A stretch of 64,000 nucleotides of DNA from Micromonospora sp. C31 (GCF_018070575.1 NZ_JAGPXN010000002.1:62001-126000); one strand, 5' to 3'. Shown: positions 27,099 to 39,695, counted from the stretch's first letter. Numbers and translations: made by a program. Notes: a model not told the origin generated them from the sequence alone.

Positions 27099-27114
27099 TG
27101 TGAAGGATTTCACG
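27099..27114 (+). promoter_or_regulatory. Rex-like redox operator
   Basis: TGTGAAGGATTTCACG matches the Streptomyces Rex operator pattern TGTGAACNNNTTCACA except at one inner and one terminal position. A CATAGA hexamer (27078-27083) lies upstream as a possible -10, so the site would overlap the transcript start of the reductase gene. Rex binds such sites when NADH is low. Match judged by eye. Confidence 0.5.
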
Positions 27115-27135
27115 AGCCTGCGGGAGGAGGCGCGG

Positions 27136-28413
27136 ATGGCCGCGGTGGAACATGACGCCGACGTGATCGTCGTGGGCGCCGGTCCCGGTGGGTCGGCTAC
27201 CGCGTACCACCTGGCTCGGCACGGCGTACGGGTGCTGCTGCTGGAGAAGACCGAGTTTCCCCGGGAGAAGGTCTGCGGCGACGGGCTGACCCCGCGCGCG
27301 GTGCGGCAGCTGATCCGGATGGGCGTGGACACCTCGCCCGAGGCGGGCTGGCTGCACAACCGGGGCCTGCGGGTCATCGGTGGCGGCGTCCGGCTGGAGC
27401 TGGACTGGCCCGACCTGGCGAGCTTCCCCAACTACGGCCTGGTGCGCACCCGGCTCGACTTCGACGACCTGCTCGCCCGGCGGGCCGTCGAGTCCGGTGC
27501 CGAACTGCGCACCGGTGTGAACGTCACCGGCCCGGTGCTGGGCCCCGACGGCCGGGTGACCGGCGTCGAGGCGGAGGTCGGCCCGGGCCGGGAGCCCGCC
27601 ACCTTCCACGCGCCGCTGGTCGTCGCGGCCGACGGGGTCTCCGGCCGCTTCCCGCTCGCCCTCGGGCTGGCCAAGCGCGAGGACCGGCCGATCGGCGTCG
27701 CCGTCCGGCGCTACTACCGCTCGCCGGCCAGGCACGACGACAACTACCTGGAGTCCTGGCTGGAGCTGCGCAGCAAGGACAGCGGCGACAGCCTGCTACC
27801 CGGCTACGGCTGGATCTTCGGGCTCGGCGACGGCCGGGTCAACGTCGGCCTCGGCGTGCTCAACTCCTCGTCCGCGTTCGGTAAGACCAACTACCGCCGG
27901 CTGCTCACCGACTGGCTGGCCAACACGCCCGCCGACTGGGGCATGACCGACGAGGCGAACGCGGAGGGCCCGATCCTCGGCGCCGCCCTCCCCATGGGGT
28001 TCAACCGGGTGCCGCACTACACCCGCGGCGTGCTGCTGGTCGGCGACTCCGGCGGCATGGTCAACCCGTTCAACGGCGAGGGCATCGCGTACGCGATGGA
28101 ATCCGGCGAACTGGCCGCGGAGGTCGTAGTGCAGGCGCTCGCCCGCCCGGCCGGCGCGGACCGGGAGCGTGCCCTGGCGGCGTACTCGACGGAGCTGAAG
28201 GCCCGCTTCGGCGGCTACTACCGGCTCGGCGGCATCTTCGTCAAGCTCATCGGCCGTCCCGAGATCATGCGGATGGCCACGAAGCACGGCATGCCACACC
28301 CGATGCTGATGCGCTTCGTGCTCAAGCTGCTGGCCAACCTGACCGACCCCCGCGACGGTGACGCGATGGACCGCGTCATCAACGCGATGACCAGAGTGGC
28401 GCCGGCCGTGTGA
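27136..28413 (+). CDS. menJ: MenJ-like geranylgeranyl reductase family flavoprotein
   Basis: 425 residues from ATG 27136, chosen for GGGAGGAGG five bases upstream; GTG 27100 would give 12 extra residues that overlap the Rex-like site. N-terminal FAD-binding VIVVGAGPGGSATAYHLA, then the family motif FPREKVCGDGLTPRAV and the second FAD block VLLVGDSGGMVNPFNGEGIA. Members hydrogenate isoprenoid chains; the mycobacterial MenJ reduces one double bond of the menaquinone tail. Placement directly upstream of nuoA, as in other actinobacteria, supports the menaquinone role. Geranylgeranyl or archaeal-type lipid reduction is the alternative. Confidence 0.85.
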   Translation: MAAVEHDADVIVVGAGPGGSATAYHLARHGVRVLLLEKTEFPREKVCGDGLTPRAVRQLIRMGVDTSPEAGWLHNRGLRVIGGGVRLELDWPDLASFPNYGLVRTRLDFDDLLARRAVESGAELRTGVNVTGPVLGPDGRVTGVEAEVGPGREPATFHAPLVVAADGVSGRFPLALGLAKREDRPIGVAVRRYYRSPARHDDNYLESWLELRSKDSGDSLLPGYGWIFGLGDGRVNVGLGVLNSSSAFGKTNYRRLLTDWLANTPADWGMTDEANAEGPILGAALPMGFNRVPHYTRGVLLVGDSGGMVNPFNGEGIAYAMESGELAAEVVVQALARPAGADRERALAAYSTELKARFGGYYRLGGIFVKLIGRPEIMRMATKHGMPHPMLMRFVLKLLANLTDPRDGDAMDRVINAMTRVAPAV

Positions 28414-28604
28414 CCCCGGGTGAGCCTGCGAGCACCCAAGGTCACGAACGACCACAGGCGAGTGTGACGGCCCCGTCCACGGTCTGTGACGACCGCCGGT
28501 GTGGACCGGGGAGACGGACCCCCGCCGACGAGCGTCGCGCGGGACGTGAATAGTGTGATTTTTGACAAGGACCAGGGGCAGGGAAGGACGAGCAGGAGAA
28601 AACG
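28414..28604 (+). promoter_or_regulatory. nuo operon leader region
   Basis: 191 bases between the reductase and nuoA. It contains a degenerate copy of the nuo intercistronic repeat (28420-28451) and an AT-rich patch (GAATAGTGTGATTTTTGACA, 28547-28566) that could hold a -10. A GAGGAGA-like site (AGCAGGAGAAAACG) precedes the nuoA ATG. No clear Rex site was found here. Confidence 0.35.
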
Positions 28605-28970
28605 ATGTCGCTCTCGCCTTACGCACCGATCATCGGGCTGTTCGCCCTCGCCGCGGGGTTCGCGCTGTTCTCCGTGGGCGCTGCCCGCTTCGCCGGTCCC
28701 CGGCGCTACAACAAGGCCAAGCTCGAGGCGTACGAGTGCGGCATCGAGCCCAGTCCGCAGCCGATCGGCGGCGGCCGGTTCCCGATCAAGTTCTACCTGA
28801 CGGCGATGCTCTTCATCGTCTTCGACATCGAGATCATCTTCCTCTTCCCCTGGGCGGTCTCGTTCGACGCCCTGCCGATCTTCGGCTTCGTGGAGATGGT
28901 CCTGTTCATCGTCGCTGTCTTCGTCGCGTACGCCTATGTCTGGCGGCGTGGCGGCCTGGACTGGGACTGA
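28605..28970 (+). CDS. nuoA: NADH-quinone oxidoreductase subunit A
   Basis: 121 residues from ATG 28605 with AGGAGA upstream. Three membrane helices; the family motif [20 protein letters not shown] follows helix 1 and [13 protein letters not shown] marks helix 2. NuoA is a small membrane-arm subunit at the quinone site of complex I. First gene of a complete, colinear nuoA-N operon. Confidence 0.96.
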   Translation: MSLSPYAPIIGLFALAAGFALFSVGAARFAGPRRYNKAKLEAYECGIEPSPQPIGGGRFPIKFYLTAMLFIVFDIEIIFLFPWAVSFDALPIFGFVEMVLFIVAVFVAYAYVWRRGGLDWD

Positions 28971-28984
28971 GGGAGGAACCTCAG

Positions 28985-29665
28985 ATGGGTATCGAGGAGA
29001 AGCTTCCCGCCGGTGTCCTGCTCACCTCGGTGGAGAAGCTGGTCAACTGGTCGCGGAAGACGTCGGTCTGGGGGGCCACCTTCGGCCTGGCCTGCTGCGC
29101 GATCGAGATGATGGCCGCCGGTGGCCCGCACTACGACATGGGTCGCTGGGGCATGGAGGTCTTCCGGGCCTCGCCCCGGCAGGCCGACCTGATGATCGTG
29201 GCCGGCCGGGTGAGCCAGAAGATGGCCCCGGTGCTGCGCCAGATCTACGACCAGATGGCCGAGCCCCGCTGGGTCATCTCGATGGGCGTCTGCGCCAGCA
29301 GCGGCGGCATGTTCAACAACTACGCCATCGTGCAGGGCGTCGACCACATCGTTCCGGTCGACATGTACCTGCCCGGCTGCCCGCCCCGGCCCGAGATGCT
29401 CATCGACGCGGTCCTCAAGCTGCGCGAGAAGATCGGGCACGAGCCGCTCGGCCCCAACGGCCGCAAGATGCTCGAGGCGCGTCAGGCCCGCGGCGACGTG
29501 CCGGTCGTCCCCTACGGCTCGATGCCGTCGTCGTACCGCAGCGACAAGGCCCGGCGGGCCGAATGGACCAAGGCGGTCCGTGAGGGGCGCGAGGAGCAGT
29601 TGCGGATCGAGAACTGGATGAAGGCCCAGAACCACCTGCACCAGCACGGGGGTGTCCAGAAGTGA
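28985..29665 (+). CDS. nuoB: NADH-quinone oxidoreductase subunit B
   Basis: 226 residues from ATG 28985, 14 bases after nuoA. The four cysteines for terminal cluster N2 are visible in [23 protein letters not shown] and LPGCPPRPE. NuoB hands electrons to menaquinone together with NuoD. A charged C-terminal extension (about 50 residues) follows the conserved core, as in other actinobacteria. Its stop overlaps the nuoC start by four bases. Confidence 0.96.
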   Translation: MGIEEKLPAGVLLTSVEKLVNWSRKTSVWGATFGLACCAIEMMAAGGPHYDMGRWGMEVFRASPRQADLMIVAGRVSQKMAPVLRQIYDQMAEPRWVISMGVCASSGGMFNNYAIVQGVDHIVPVDMYLPGCPPRPEMLIDAVLKLREKIGHEPLGPNGRKMLEARQARGDVPVVPYGSMPSSYRSDKARRAEWTKAVREGREEQLRIENWMKAQNHLHQHGGVQK

Positions 29666-30399
29666 CCGCGCCTCAGGACAGGAAAGACGACGGCGGCGTG
29701 CCGGTGCCGGTCACGCCGGCCGGCGCCAGCAGCACCGCGCCCGCGGAGTACCCGCCGGCCAGCCCGGCCGGCCGGGGCATGTTCGGCAACCAGGGCTCCG
29801 GGGACGTGTCCGGCTTCGGCGGCCTCGTCCGCCAGCGCCGGACCATCGAGGACGCGCCCCGGCCGTACGGGGGCTACTTCGACGAGGTCCGCGACGCGCT
29901 GGAGGAGGCGTACCCGGCCTTCGCCGACGCCGTCGAGAAGGTCGTGGTCGACCGGGGCGAGCTGACCCTGCACATCCGCCCCGAGCGGATCGCCGAGGTC
30001 TGCCAGGTGATGCGGGACGACATGGCGCTGCGCTTCGAGCTCTGCTCGTCGGTCTCCGGGGTGGACTACCTCGGCGCCGACGCCCGCCGCCTGCACGTCG
30101 TCTACCAGCTCACCTCGATGACCTACCGCCGCACGGTGCGGCTGGAAGCCGCGGTCTCCGCCGAGGACCCGCACCTGCCGAGCGTCACGTCGGTCTACCC
30201 GACGGCGGACTGGCAGGAACGCGAGGCGTACGACATGTTCGGCATCGTCTTCGACGGCCACCCCAACCTGACCCGGATCCTCATGCCGGACGACTGGGAG
30301 GGGCACCCGCAGCGCAAGGACTACCCGCTCGGCGGCGTCCCCGTCGAGTACAAGGGCGCTGAGATCCCGCCGCCGGACCGGAGGAGGTCCTACCAGTGA
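29662..30399 (+). CDS. nuoC: NADH-quinone oxidoreductase subunit C
   Basis: 245 residues from GTG 29662, overlapping nuoB. A variable Pro/Gly-rich N-terminus (about 45 residues) precedes the conserved 30-kDa-subunit region, with [20 protein letters not shown] and the signature [20 protein letters not shown]. Peripheral-arm subunit, here separate from nuoD (fused in some bacteria). Its TGA is shared with the GTGA start of the intercistronic repeat ORF. Confidence 0.95.
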   Translation: MTAPQDRKDDGGVPVPVTPAGASSTAPAEYPPASPAGRGMFGNQGSGDVSGFGGLVRQRRTIEDAPRPYGGYFDEVRDALEEAYPAFADAVEKVVVDRGELTLHIRPERIAEVCQVMRDDMALRFELCSSVSGVDYLGADARRLHVVYQLTSMTYRRTVRLEAAVSAEDPHLPSVTSVYPTADWQEREAYDMFGIVFDGHPNLTRILMPDDWEGHPQRKDYPLGGVPVEYKGAEIPPPDRRRSYQ

Positions 30400-30512
30400 G
30401 CGCGAGGAGTGAGCTTGCGAGCCCCAGCCGCCCGCGCGAGGAGCGAGCGCAGCGAGCCCCGCAGTCGCGGGCAGAGGTTCGCGCAGTCGTGAACGGAGGG
30501 CCGGCACTGTGA
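30396..30512 (+). repeat. Intercistronic repeat/mini-ORF between nuoC and nuoD
   Basis: Repeat GTGAGCGCGAGGAGTGAGCT followed by related sequence. Read in one frame it is a 38-codon ORF: GTG 30396 overlaps the nuoC TGA, and its own TGA (30510-30512) overlaps the nuoD GTG start (30509). The product begins [20 protein letters not shown]. It fills the whole gap with no untranslated base. Best seen as a spacer that keeps ribosomes moving from one gene to the next; whether the peptide has a role is unknown. Confidence 0.7.
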
Positions 30513-31834
30513 CCACGTCGAACTACGCCACCGAGCGCGAGACCACCGAGGGCAGGGTCTTCACCGTCACCGGTGGCGACTGGGACAGCGTCGTCTCGGG
30601 GACCGACCCGATCAACGACGAGCGGATCGTCGTCAACATGGGTCCGCAGCACCCGTCGACGCACGGCGTGCTCCGGCTGATCCTTGAGCTGGAGGGCGAG
30701 ACGGTCCGCGAGGCCCGCTCGGTCGTCGGCTACCTGCACACCGGCATCGAGAAGAACCTCGAATACCGCAACTGGGTCCAGGGCAGCACCTTCGTGACCC
30801 GGATGGACTACCTCTCCCCGATCTTCAACGAGACCGGCTACGCGCTCGCGGTGGAGAAGCTGCTCGGGATCTCCGACCAGATCACCGAGCGGGCGAACAC
30901 CATCCGGGTCCTGATGATGGAGCTGAACCGGATCTCCTCGCACCTGGTCTGGGTGGCCACCACCGCCATGGAACTGGGCGCGATCAACATCATGCTCTAC
31001 GGCTTCCGCGAGCGTGAGTACATCCTGGAGATCTTCGAGATCATCACCGGCCTGCGGATGAACCACGCGTACGTCCGGCCGGGCGGCGTGGCGCAGGACG
31101 TGCCGGACGAGGCGATCGTCAAGATCCGCGAGTTCCTGAAGCTGCTGCCGAAGCGGCTCAAGGAGTACGAGGACATGCTCTCCGGGCAGCCCATCTGGCT
31201 CGAGCGGACGAAGAACGTCGCGGTGCTCGACGTGACGGGCTGCGTCGCGCTGGGCGTGACCGGCCCGGTGCTGCGCTCCGCCGGCCTCGCCTGGGACCTG
31301 CGCAAGACCATGCCGTACTGCGGCTACGAGACGTACGAGTTCGACGTGCCGACGCACACCGACGGCGACGTGTGGGGCCGCTACCTGGTCCGGCTCGCCG
31401 AGATCAGGGAGTCGCTCAAGCTCGTCGAGCAGGCGTTGGACCGGCTCGAGCCGGGCCCGGTGATGGTGGCCGACAAGAAGATCGCCTGGCCGGCGCAGCT
31501 CGCCATCGGCATCGACGGCATGGGCAACTCGCTGGAGCACGTCGCGAAGATCATGGGTCAGTCGATGGAGTCGCTGATCCACCACTTCAAGCTCGTCACC
31601 GAGGGTTTCCGGGTGCCGCCGGGGCAGGTCTACGTCGGCATCGAGTCGCCCCGCGGCGAGCTGGGCGTGCACGCCGTCTCCGACGGTGGCACCCGGCCCT
31701 ACCGGGTGCACTACCGGGAGCCGAGCTTCGTCAACCTCCAGGCCCTCCCGGCGATGGCCGAGGGCGGCCTGATCGCCGACGTGATCGCCGGTGGGGCTTC
31801 GCTGGACCCCGTCATGGGGGGGTGTGACCGGTGA
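30509..31834 (+). CDS. nuoD: NADH-quinone oxidoreductase subunit D
   Basis: 441 residues from GTG 30509. Conserved NuoD blocks include [43 protein letters not shown] and [15 protein letters not shown]. NuoD and NuoB form the quinone cavity; the HxxxH-type HPSTH loop that contacts the quinone head is intact. The stop overlaps the next intercistronic repeat ORF. Confidence 0.96.
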   Translation: MTTSNYATERETTEGRVFTVTGGDWDSVVSGTDPINDERIVVNMGPQHPSTHGVLRLILELEGETVREARSVVGYLHTGIEKNLEYRNWVQGSTFVTRMDYLSPIFNETGYALAVEKLLGISDQITERANTIRVLMMELNRISSHLVWVATTAMELGAINIMLYGFREREYILEIFEIITGLRMNHAYVRPGGVAQDVPDEAIVKIREFLKLLPKRLKEYEDMLSGQPIWLERTKNVAVLDVTGCVALGVTGPVLRSAGLAWDLRKTMPYCGYETYEFDVPTHTDGDVWGRYLVRLAEIRESLKLVEQALDRLEPGPVMVADKKIAWPAQLAIGIDGMGNSLEHVAKIMGQSMESLIHHFKLVTEGFRVPPGQVYVGIESPRGELGVHAVSDGGTRPYRVHYREPSFVNLQALPAMAEGGLIADVIAGGASLDPVMGGCDR

Positions 31835-31944
31835 GCGCGAGGAGTGAGCTTGCGAGCCCCGGTCGCCCGCGCGAGGAGAGAGCGGAGCGAGCCCCGCAGT
31901 CGCGGGCAAAGGCGTGCCCGGTCGTGAACGGAAGGCGACGCTGA
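31831..31944 (+). repeat. Intercistronic repeat/mini-ORF between nuoD and nuoE
   Basis: Same repeat family as at 30396. GTG 31831 overlaps the nuoD stop (31832-31834); the 37-codon frame begins [20 protein letters not shown], and its TGA (31942-31944) shares its A with the nuoE ATG (31944). The two long copies differ at scattered bases yet both keep an open frame and both overlaps. Confidence 0.7.
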
Positions 31945-33103
31945 TGAGCGTTTTCACTGACGAGACCCGCGAACGGGCACGGGAGATCATCGCCCGCTAC
32001 CCGGCCGACCGGTCCCGCTCGGCGCTGCTGCCGCTGCTGCACCTGGTGCAGGCCGAGGAGGGCTACGTCTCGCCGGCCGGCGTGGCGTTCTGCGCCGAGG
32101 TGCTGGGCCTGAACAAGGCCCAGGTCGGGGCGGTGGCGACCTTCTACACGATGTACAAGCGCCGGCCGACCGGCGACTACCTGGTGAGCGTCTGCACCAA
32201 CACGATGTGCAACGTGCTCGGTGGCCAGGAGGTCTACGACACCCTCGCCGAGCACCTCGGCGTGGGGCACGACGAGACCACCGCCGACGGGAAGATCACC
32301 CTGGAGCACGCCGAGTGCCTGGCGGCGTGCGACTACGGCCCGGTGATGACCGTGAACTACGACTTCTTCGACGGGGTCGACCCGCAGACCGCGCGCGGCG
32401 TGGTCGACGAGCTGCGCGCCGGCGGCCGGCCGATGCCGACCCGGGGCGCCCGGCTCTGCACCCTCAAGGAGATGGCGGTGCAGCTCGCCGGCTTCGCCGA
32501 CGAGCGGGAGGGCGCGGTCGCCGACGGCGGGCCGGGCGAGCCCACCCTGCGGGGGCTGCGGCTGGCGCAGGAGCACGGCATCTCGGTGCCGGGCTTCGAC
32601 CCGAACACCCCGATCCGCAGCAAGGCCGAGGCCGACAAGGCCGCCGCCGAGGCGAAGGCCCGCAGCGAGGCGGAGAAGGCCGCCGAGGCGAAGCCGGCCG
32701 GCACCGCGCCGGCCCCGTCGAACGGCGGCGCCGCGCGCCCGGGTACCGCGGGCACCGGCGAGCCGGCGACCCCGACACAGGCGGCCGGCAGCACCACCCG
32801 GGACGTGAAGGCGCCGGACGACAAGTCGCCCGAGGTGCGGGCGGCCGAGACCCGGCAGCCCGACGCGGCGACCGCCGTACCGGACGCGCCCGGCACCAAG
32901 GTTCCGGCGGACGGCACGCCGCCGGCCCCCCGCGACGCGCAGGACGCGGAGGCCGCCGGCGTGGCGGCGAACGCGCCGGCCGGCGACGGCAAGCCCGCCG
33001 GCGACGAGGCCGGGGCGCAGGAGCGCAACCTCAAGGAAGCCGAGGCGGGAGCGGGCGCCGGTGGCGCGGGCTCCGCCGTCGCGAGCGAGACGGGGGTCCA
33101 GAA

Positions 33104-33107
<4 letters not shown>
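31944..33107 (+). CDS. nuoE: NADH-quinone oxidoreductase subunit E with long disordered tail
   Basis: 387 residues from ATG 31944; a start at GTG 31914 would overlap the repeat ORF. Residues 1-190 are a normal NuoE thioredoxin-like fold with 2Fe-2S cysteines in CTNTMCNVLGG and CLAACDYGP. From about residue 225 to the end the protein is an Ala/Pro/Glu/Lys-rich low-complexity tail of about 160 residues, absent from most NuoE proteins of about 160-240 residues. NuoE holds cluster N1a and works with NuoF. The tail's role is unknown. Overlaps nuoF by four bases. Confidence 0.93.
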
Positions 33108-34419
<1,312 letters not shown>

Positions 34420-34420
<1 letters not shown>

Positions 34421-36933
34421 TGACCGACGTAGCGAAGCAGACCGAGACCGTCACGCTCACCATCGACGGCGTCGAGGTCACCGCCCCCAAGGGGGCGCTG
34501 CTGATCCGGGTCGCCGAGCAGTTGGGCACCGAGATCCCCCGGTTCTGCGACCACCCGCTGCTGGCCCCGGCCGGCGCGTGCCGGCAGTGCCTGGTCGAGG
34601 TGGAGGGGCAGCGCAAGCCCGTGGCCTCCTGCACCCAGACCGTCGCCGACGGCATGGTGGTGCGTACCCAGCTCACCTCCGCGGTCGCCAAGAAGGCGCA
34701 GGAGGGGGTCATGGAGCTGCTGCTGCTCAACCACCCGCTCGACTGCCCGATGTGCGACAAGGGCGGCGAGTGCCCGCTGCAGAACCAGGCGATGTCGACC
34801 GGGCGCGCCGACTCGCGGTTCCACGAGCACAAGCGGGAGTACCCGAAGCCGCTGCCGATCAGCAGCCAGGTGCTGCTCGACCGGGAGCGTTGCGTGCTCT
34901 GCCAGCGCTGCACCCGGTTCTCTGAGGAGATCGCCGGCGACAAGTTCATCGACCTGATGGGCCGGTCGTCCGCCGAGGAGATCAACATCTACCGGGACGA
35001 GGACTACGGCGTGGAGGTGGGGGCGGGTTGCCCCGGCGCCGACGAGGCCGACTCCGGCGACGTGCCCTTCAACTCGTACTTCTCCGGGAACACGGTGCAG
35101 ATCTGCCCGGTCGGCGCGCTGACCGGCACCCAGTACCGGTTCCGGGCCCGGCCGTTCGACCTGGTCTCCAGCCCGAGCGTCTGCGAGCACTGCTCGGCCG
35201 GGTGCGCCCAGCGCACCGACTGGCGGCGGGGCAAGGTGCTGCGCCGGCTGGCCGGCGACGACCCGGCGGTGAACGAGGAGTGGAACTGCGACAAGGGGCG
35301 GTGGGGCTTCCAGTACACCCGCGCCTTCGACCGGCTGACCACCCCGCTGGTCCGCGACCCGCAGACCGGCGAGCTGCGTGAGGCGGCGTGGAGCGAGGCG
35401 CTGGCCGTCGCCGCCGAGGGGCTGCGCGCGGCGCGGGACGGCGGGCGCGGCACGGCGGTGCTCACCGGCGGCCGGCTGACCGTCGAGGACGCCTACGCGT
35501 ACGCGAAGTTCGCCCGGGTCGCGCTGAACACCAACGACATCGACTTCCGGGCCCGGCCGGTCTCCCGCGAGGAGACCGACTTCCTGGCCAGCTCGGTCGC
35601 CGGGGTCACCGACGTCACCTACGCCGACGTGGAGAAGGCGCCGGCGGTGGTGCTGGTCGGGCTGGAGCCGGAGGAGGAGTGCCCGATCCTCTTCCTGCGG
35701 CTGCGCAAGGCGTACCTGAAGAAGAAGCTGACGGTCTACGCGATCGCGCCGTTCGCCACCCGCGGCCTGGAGAAGCTCGGCGCCAAGCTGGCCCGGGTGG
35801 TGCCGGGCGAGGAGGCGACCGTGCTGGCCGAGCACGCGACGGTCGCCGAGGCGCTGGGCGCCGAGGGCGCGATCCTGATCGTCGGCGAGCGGCTGGCCAG
35901 CGTGCCGGGCGGCCTCTCCGCGGCGGCCGACGTGGCCCGGCGTACCGGGGCGAAGCTGGCCTGGGTGCCACGGCGCGCTGGTGACCGCGGCGCGGTCGAC
36001 GCGGGCTGCCTGCCCAACCTGCTCCCCGGTGGCCGCCTGGTCAACGAGCCGGCCGCGCGGGCCGAGCTGGGCGAGGCGTGGGACATCCCCGCCGGGGTGA
36101 TCCCGAGCCAGGCCGGCCGGGACACCGACGGCATCCTCGCCGCCGCCGCCGGCGGTCAGCTCGGCGCGCTGGTGGTGGCCGGGGTCGACCCGGCCGACCT
36201 GGCCGACCCGCGGCTGGCCGAGACGGCCCTGGACGAGGTGCCGTTCCTGGTCAGCCTGGAGCTGCGGATGAGCGCGGTGGCCCGCCGGGCCGACGTGGTA
36301 CTCCCCGTCGCGCCGGTGGCCGAGAAGGCCGGCAGCTTCCTGGACTGGGAAGGCCGGCTGCGCCCGTTCGACGCGGTGCTGCTCACCGCCGCGATGACCG
36401 ACGGCCGCGTGCTGGACGCGCTCGCCGCGCAGCTCGACGTGCGGCTCGGCACCGGCGACGTGCTCAGCGTCCGCCGCGAGCTGGGCGCGCTGCCCCGCAC
36501 CCGCACCGACCGCCCCGCCGCCCCGTCGGTGGAGCCGGTCACGGTGCGGGAGCCGGGCGCCGGTGAGGCGGTGCTCGCCACCTGGCACCAGCTGATCGAC
36601 CTGGGCAGCCTCACCGACGGCGACGAGCACCTCGCCGGCACCGCCCGCCCGCCGGTGGTCCGGCTGGGCAAGGGCACCGCGGAGGCGCTCGGCGTCGCCG
36701 ACGGCGACCCGGTGACGGTGGGCACCGACCGGGGGGCGCTGACCCTGCCGGCGGCGATCACCGAGATGCCGGACGGCGTCGTCTGGCTGCCCACCAACTC
36801 GCCCGGCTCGACCGTGCGGCGCAGCCTCGGCGCGACGTCCGGAGCGGTCGTGCGGATCTCCGCCGCCGCGGTCGCCGCCGACGCGGCCGACCGCCCGGGC
36901 CCGCTCCTCAACGCAGGGGGTGTACACCAGTGA
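34420..36933 (+). CDS. nuoG: NADH-quinone oxidoreductase subunit G
   Basis: 837 residues from ATG 34420. N-terminal 2Fe-2S and 4Fe-4S modules: [48 protein letters not shown], and a further set [12 protein letters not shown]. The rest is a molybdopterin-oxidoreductase-like domain without molybdenum ligands, as usual for NuoG. It conducts electrons along the peripheral arm. The nuoH GTG overlaps its stop. Confidence 0.95.
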
Positions 36934-38285
36934 ACGCGGTCTACCTGGCTCAGGACCCGACGCTGGCCGACTTCGGCCGGGACCCGTGGTGGCTGGTCCT
37001 CATCAAGGTCGTCTTCGCCTTCGCCTTCGGCCTGCTCGCCACGCTGCTCGGCGTCTGGTTCGAGCGGCGGGTCGTGGGCCGGATGGCGGTGCGGCCCGGC
37101 CCCAACCAGGCCGGCCCGTTCGGCCTGTTGCAGACCCTCGCCGACGGCCTGAAGATGGCCTTCAAGGAGGACATCCTGCCGAGGGCGGCCGACAAGGTCG
37201 TCTTCTTCTTCGCCCCGACCATCTCGGTGATCTGCGCGGTCACCGCGCTGGCGGTGGTGCCGTTCGGCCCGATGGTGAGCATCTTCGGCCACTGGACGCC
37301 GTTGCAGGTCACCGACGTGCCGGTGGCGGTGCTGGTGCTGCTGGCGTGCTCGTCGCTGGGCGTCTACGGCAGCGTGCTGGGCGGTTGGGCCTCCGGCTCG
37401 ACGTACCCGCTGCTCGGCGGCCTGCGCTCCAGCGCCCAGATGATCTCGTACGAGGTCACCATGGGCCTGAGCATCGTGGCGGTCTTCATGACCGCCGGCA
37501 CGATGTCGACCAGCGGGATCGTCGCCGCCCAGGGGGACGGCACCCGGCTGAGCATCGCCGGCTTCGAGGTTCCGGCCCCCGGCTGGTACGCGATCCTGCT
37601 GCTGCCGAGCTTCGTCATCTTCTTCATCTCCACCGTCGGCGAGACCAACCGGGCGCCGTTCGACCTGCCCGAGGCAGAGTCCGAACTGGTCGCGGGCTAC
37701 ATGACCGAGTACAGCTCGCTGAAGTTCGCGCTCTACATGCTCAGCGAGTACGTCGCGATGGTCACCATGTCCGCGGTCACCGTCACGCTCTTCCTGGGCG
37801 GCTGGCGGGCCCCGGCGCCGATCACCACCTTCTGGGCCGGCGCCAACTCCGGCTGGTGGCCGATGCTGTGGTTCTTCGCCAAGGTCGTCATGCTCGTCTT
37901 CGTCTTCGTCTGGCTGCGGGGCACGCTGCCCCGGCTGCGCTACGACCAGTTCATGCGCCTCGGCTGGAAGGTCCTGCTCCCGATCAACCTGGTCTGGATC
38001 CTGGTCCTGGCCGGCCTGCGCTCGATCGAGGACTGGGACTCGCGCAGCAAGCTGATCGCCGTCGGCATCCCCGCCGGCATCCTGCTGCTCGCCACGCTGC
38101 TCTGGCCGAGCCGCAAGCCGAAGCCGAAGCCGACGGTCCAGGAGCAGGTCAACGACCGGCCACACGGCAGCTTCCCGCTGCCCCCGATGGACCTGCAGGT
38201 ACCACCGAGCCCGCGCACGAGGCGCGTGGTCGCCGAGCGGGAGCCGGCCAACATCGCCGCCGGCCCGGACTCCAGGGAGGTGTGA
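36930..38285 (+). CDS. nuoH: NADH-quinone oxidoreductase subunit H
   Basis: 451 residues from GTG 36930, overlapping nuoG. Eight or nine membrane helices; [40 protein letters not shown] and [19 protein letters not shown] are strict NuoH motifs. It lines the quinone tunnel where the two arms meet. The last about 65 residues are a cytoplasmic Pro/Arg-rich extension beyond the usual end. nuoI follows after one base. Confidence 0.96.
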   Translation: MNAVYLAQDPTLADFGRDPWWLVLIKVVFAFAFGLLATLLGVWFERRVVGRMAVRPGPNQAGPFGLLQTLADGLKMAFKEDILPRAADKVVFFFAPTISVICAVTALAVVPFGPMVSIFGHWTPLQVTDVPVAVLVLLACSSLGVYGSVLGGWASGSTYPLLGGLRSSAQMISYEVTMGLSIVAVFMTAGTMSTSGIVAAQGDGTRLSIAGFEVPAPGWYAILLLPSFVIFFISTVGETNRAPFDLPEAESELVAGYMTEYSSLKFALYMLSEYVAMVTMSAVTVTLFLGGWRAPAPITTFWAGANSGWWPMLWFFAKVVMLVFVFVWLRGTLPRLRYDQFMRLGWKVLLPINLVWILVLAGLRSIEDWDSRSKLIAVGIPAGILLLATLLWPSRKPKPKPTVQEQVNDRPHGSFPLPPMDLQVPPSPRTRRVVAEREPANIAAGPDSREV

Positions 38286-38286
38286 C

Positions 38287-38928
38287 GTGGGCGCGATCAC
38301 CGGAACGTTCAAGGGCTTCGGTGTCACCTTCTCGCACATGTTCAAGAAGGTCGTCACCACCGACTACCCGTTCAAGCCGCCGGTGTCGGCGCCGCGCTAC
38401 CACGGGCGGCACATCCTCAACCGGCACCCGGACGGGTTGGAGAAGTGCATCGGCTGCGAGCTGTGCGCCTGGGCCTGCCCGGCGGACGCGATCTACGTCG
38501 AGGGCGGCGACAACACCGACGAGCAGCGCTTCTCGCCGGGTGAGCGGTACGCCAGCATCTACCAGATCAACTACGCCCGCTGCATCTTCTGCGGGCTCTG
38601 CATCGAGGCCTGCCCGACCCGTTCGCTCACCATGAGCAACGAGTACGAGCTGGCCCGGGACAACCGGCAGGACCTGATCTTCACGAAGGAGCAGCTGCTC
38701 GCGCCGCTGCTGCCGGGCATGGAGCAGCCGCCGCACCCGATGCGGCTGGGCGACAGCGAGAAGGACTACTACGTGGGCGCGCTGACCAACCCGGGCACCT
38801 CGGCCGGCGCGGAGCACTCGACCAACAACCCCGGCCGGTACCAGGTGGAGGAGCACCCCGGTGTGACCTTCCCCGGTGCCGAGCAGCACGCCCAGCGGGC
38901 GGCGGCCGCCAAGGGGGACGGAGCATGA
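38287..38928 (+). CDS. nuoI: NADH-quinone oxidoreductase subunit I
   Basis: 213 residues from GTG 38287. Two 4Fe-4S ferredoxin motifs, [12 protein letters not shown] and [12 protein letters not shown], carry clusters N6a and N6b. A C-terminal extension of about 60 charged residues follows. It bridges NuoG to NuoB. Its stop overlaps the nuoJ ATG (ATGA). Confidence 0.96.
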   Translation: MGAITGTFKGFGVTFSHMFKKVVTTDYPFKPPVSAPRYHGRHILNRHPDGLEKCIGCELCAWACPADAIYVEGGDNTDEQRFSPGERYASIYQINYARCIFCGLCIEACPTRSLTMSNEYELARDNRQDLIFTKEQLLAPLLPGMEQPPHPMRLGDSEKDYYVGALTNPGTSAGAEHSTNNPGRYQVEEHPGVTFPGAEQHAQRAAAAKGDGA

Positions 38929-39695
38929 CCACGCAGACGCTGCTCGCCGCGGCGGGCGAGGTCTCCGGCGGGGAACAGGTGACCTTCTACATCCTGGCCC
39001 CGCTGGCGCTGATCGGCGCGATCGGGATGGTCGCGGCGCGCAGCGCCGTGCACTCGGCCCTGTGGCTGGTGCTGACCATGCTCTGCCTGGGCGTGTTCTA
39101 CGTCCTCCAGGCCGGGCCGTTCATCGGCATGGTGCAGATCATCGTCTACACCGGCGCGATCATGATGCTGTTCCTGTTCGTGCTGATGCTGGTCGGCCGC
39201 GACGCCTCGGACTCGTTGATCGAGACGCTGCGGGGCCAGCGGGTCGCGGCGGCGGTGCTCGGGCTCGGCTTCGCCGGCCTGGTCGGCGGCGGGCTGTGGC
39301 GCGCGCTGGACGGCACCACGGCGGTCGGTCTCGAGCAGGCCAACGCCGAGGGCAACGTGCAGGGCATCGCCCGGCTGCTCTTCACCAAGTACGTCCTCGC
39401 CTTCGAGTTGACCTCTGCGCTGCTCATCACGGCTGCGGTCGGTGCGATGGTGCTGGCCCACGTCGAGCGGCGCAAGCAGGACAAGCGGGACCAGCCGACG
39501 ACGATGCGGGCGCGCTTCGCCCCCGGCAACTACCCGGGCCCGAAGCCCGGCCCGGGTGTCTTCGCGACCTCTTCCTCCGTGGCGACTCCGGCCCGCCTGC
39601 CCGACGGCCGGCTGAGCGACCGGAGCACCCCGGACATCCTGCCGGTGCGCGAGCTCACCGACCGGGAGACCACGCTGAAGGGGACGGACCGGTGA
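38925..39695 (+). CDS. nuoJ: NADH-quinone oxidoreductase subunit J
   Basis: 256 residues from ATG 38925. Five membrane helices; [17 protein letters not shown] and [20 protein letters not shown] (helix 3 with the pi-bulge region) are typical. The soluble tail after about residue 185 is long and Pro/Arg/Thr-rich compared with the about 170-180 residue E. coli protein. It forms the proton path near the quinone site with NuoA and NuoK. The stop is overlapped by the repeat ORF. Confidence 0.94.
   Translation: MTTQTLLAAAGEVSGGEQVTFYILAPLALIGAIGMVAARSAVHSALWLVLTMLCLGVFYVLQAGPFIGMVQIIVYTGAIMMLFLFVLMLVGRDASDSLIETLRGQRVAAAVLGLGFAGLVGGGLWRALDGTTAVGLEQANAEGNVQGIARLLFTKYVLAFELTSALLITAAVGAMVLAHVERRKQDKRDQPTTMRARFAPGNYPGPKPGPGVFATSSSVATPARLPDGRLSDRSTPDILPVRELTDRETTLKGTDR

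Noticed and set aside
28547..28566. Rex site upstream of nuoA
   Set aside because: TGTGATTTTTGACA has only partial symmetry and misses the TTCACA half; the better match is at 27099.
30396..31944. CRISPR-like array from the recurring nuo gap sequence
   Set aside because: Copies are far apart, separated by full genes, and lack regular spacers.
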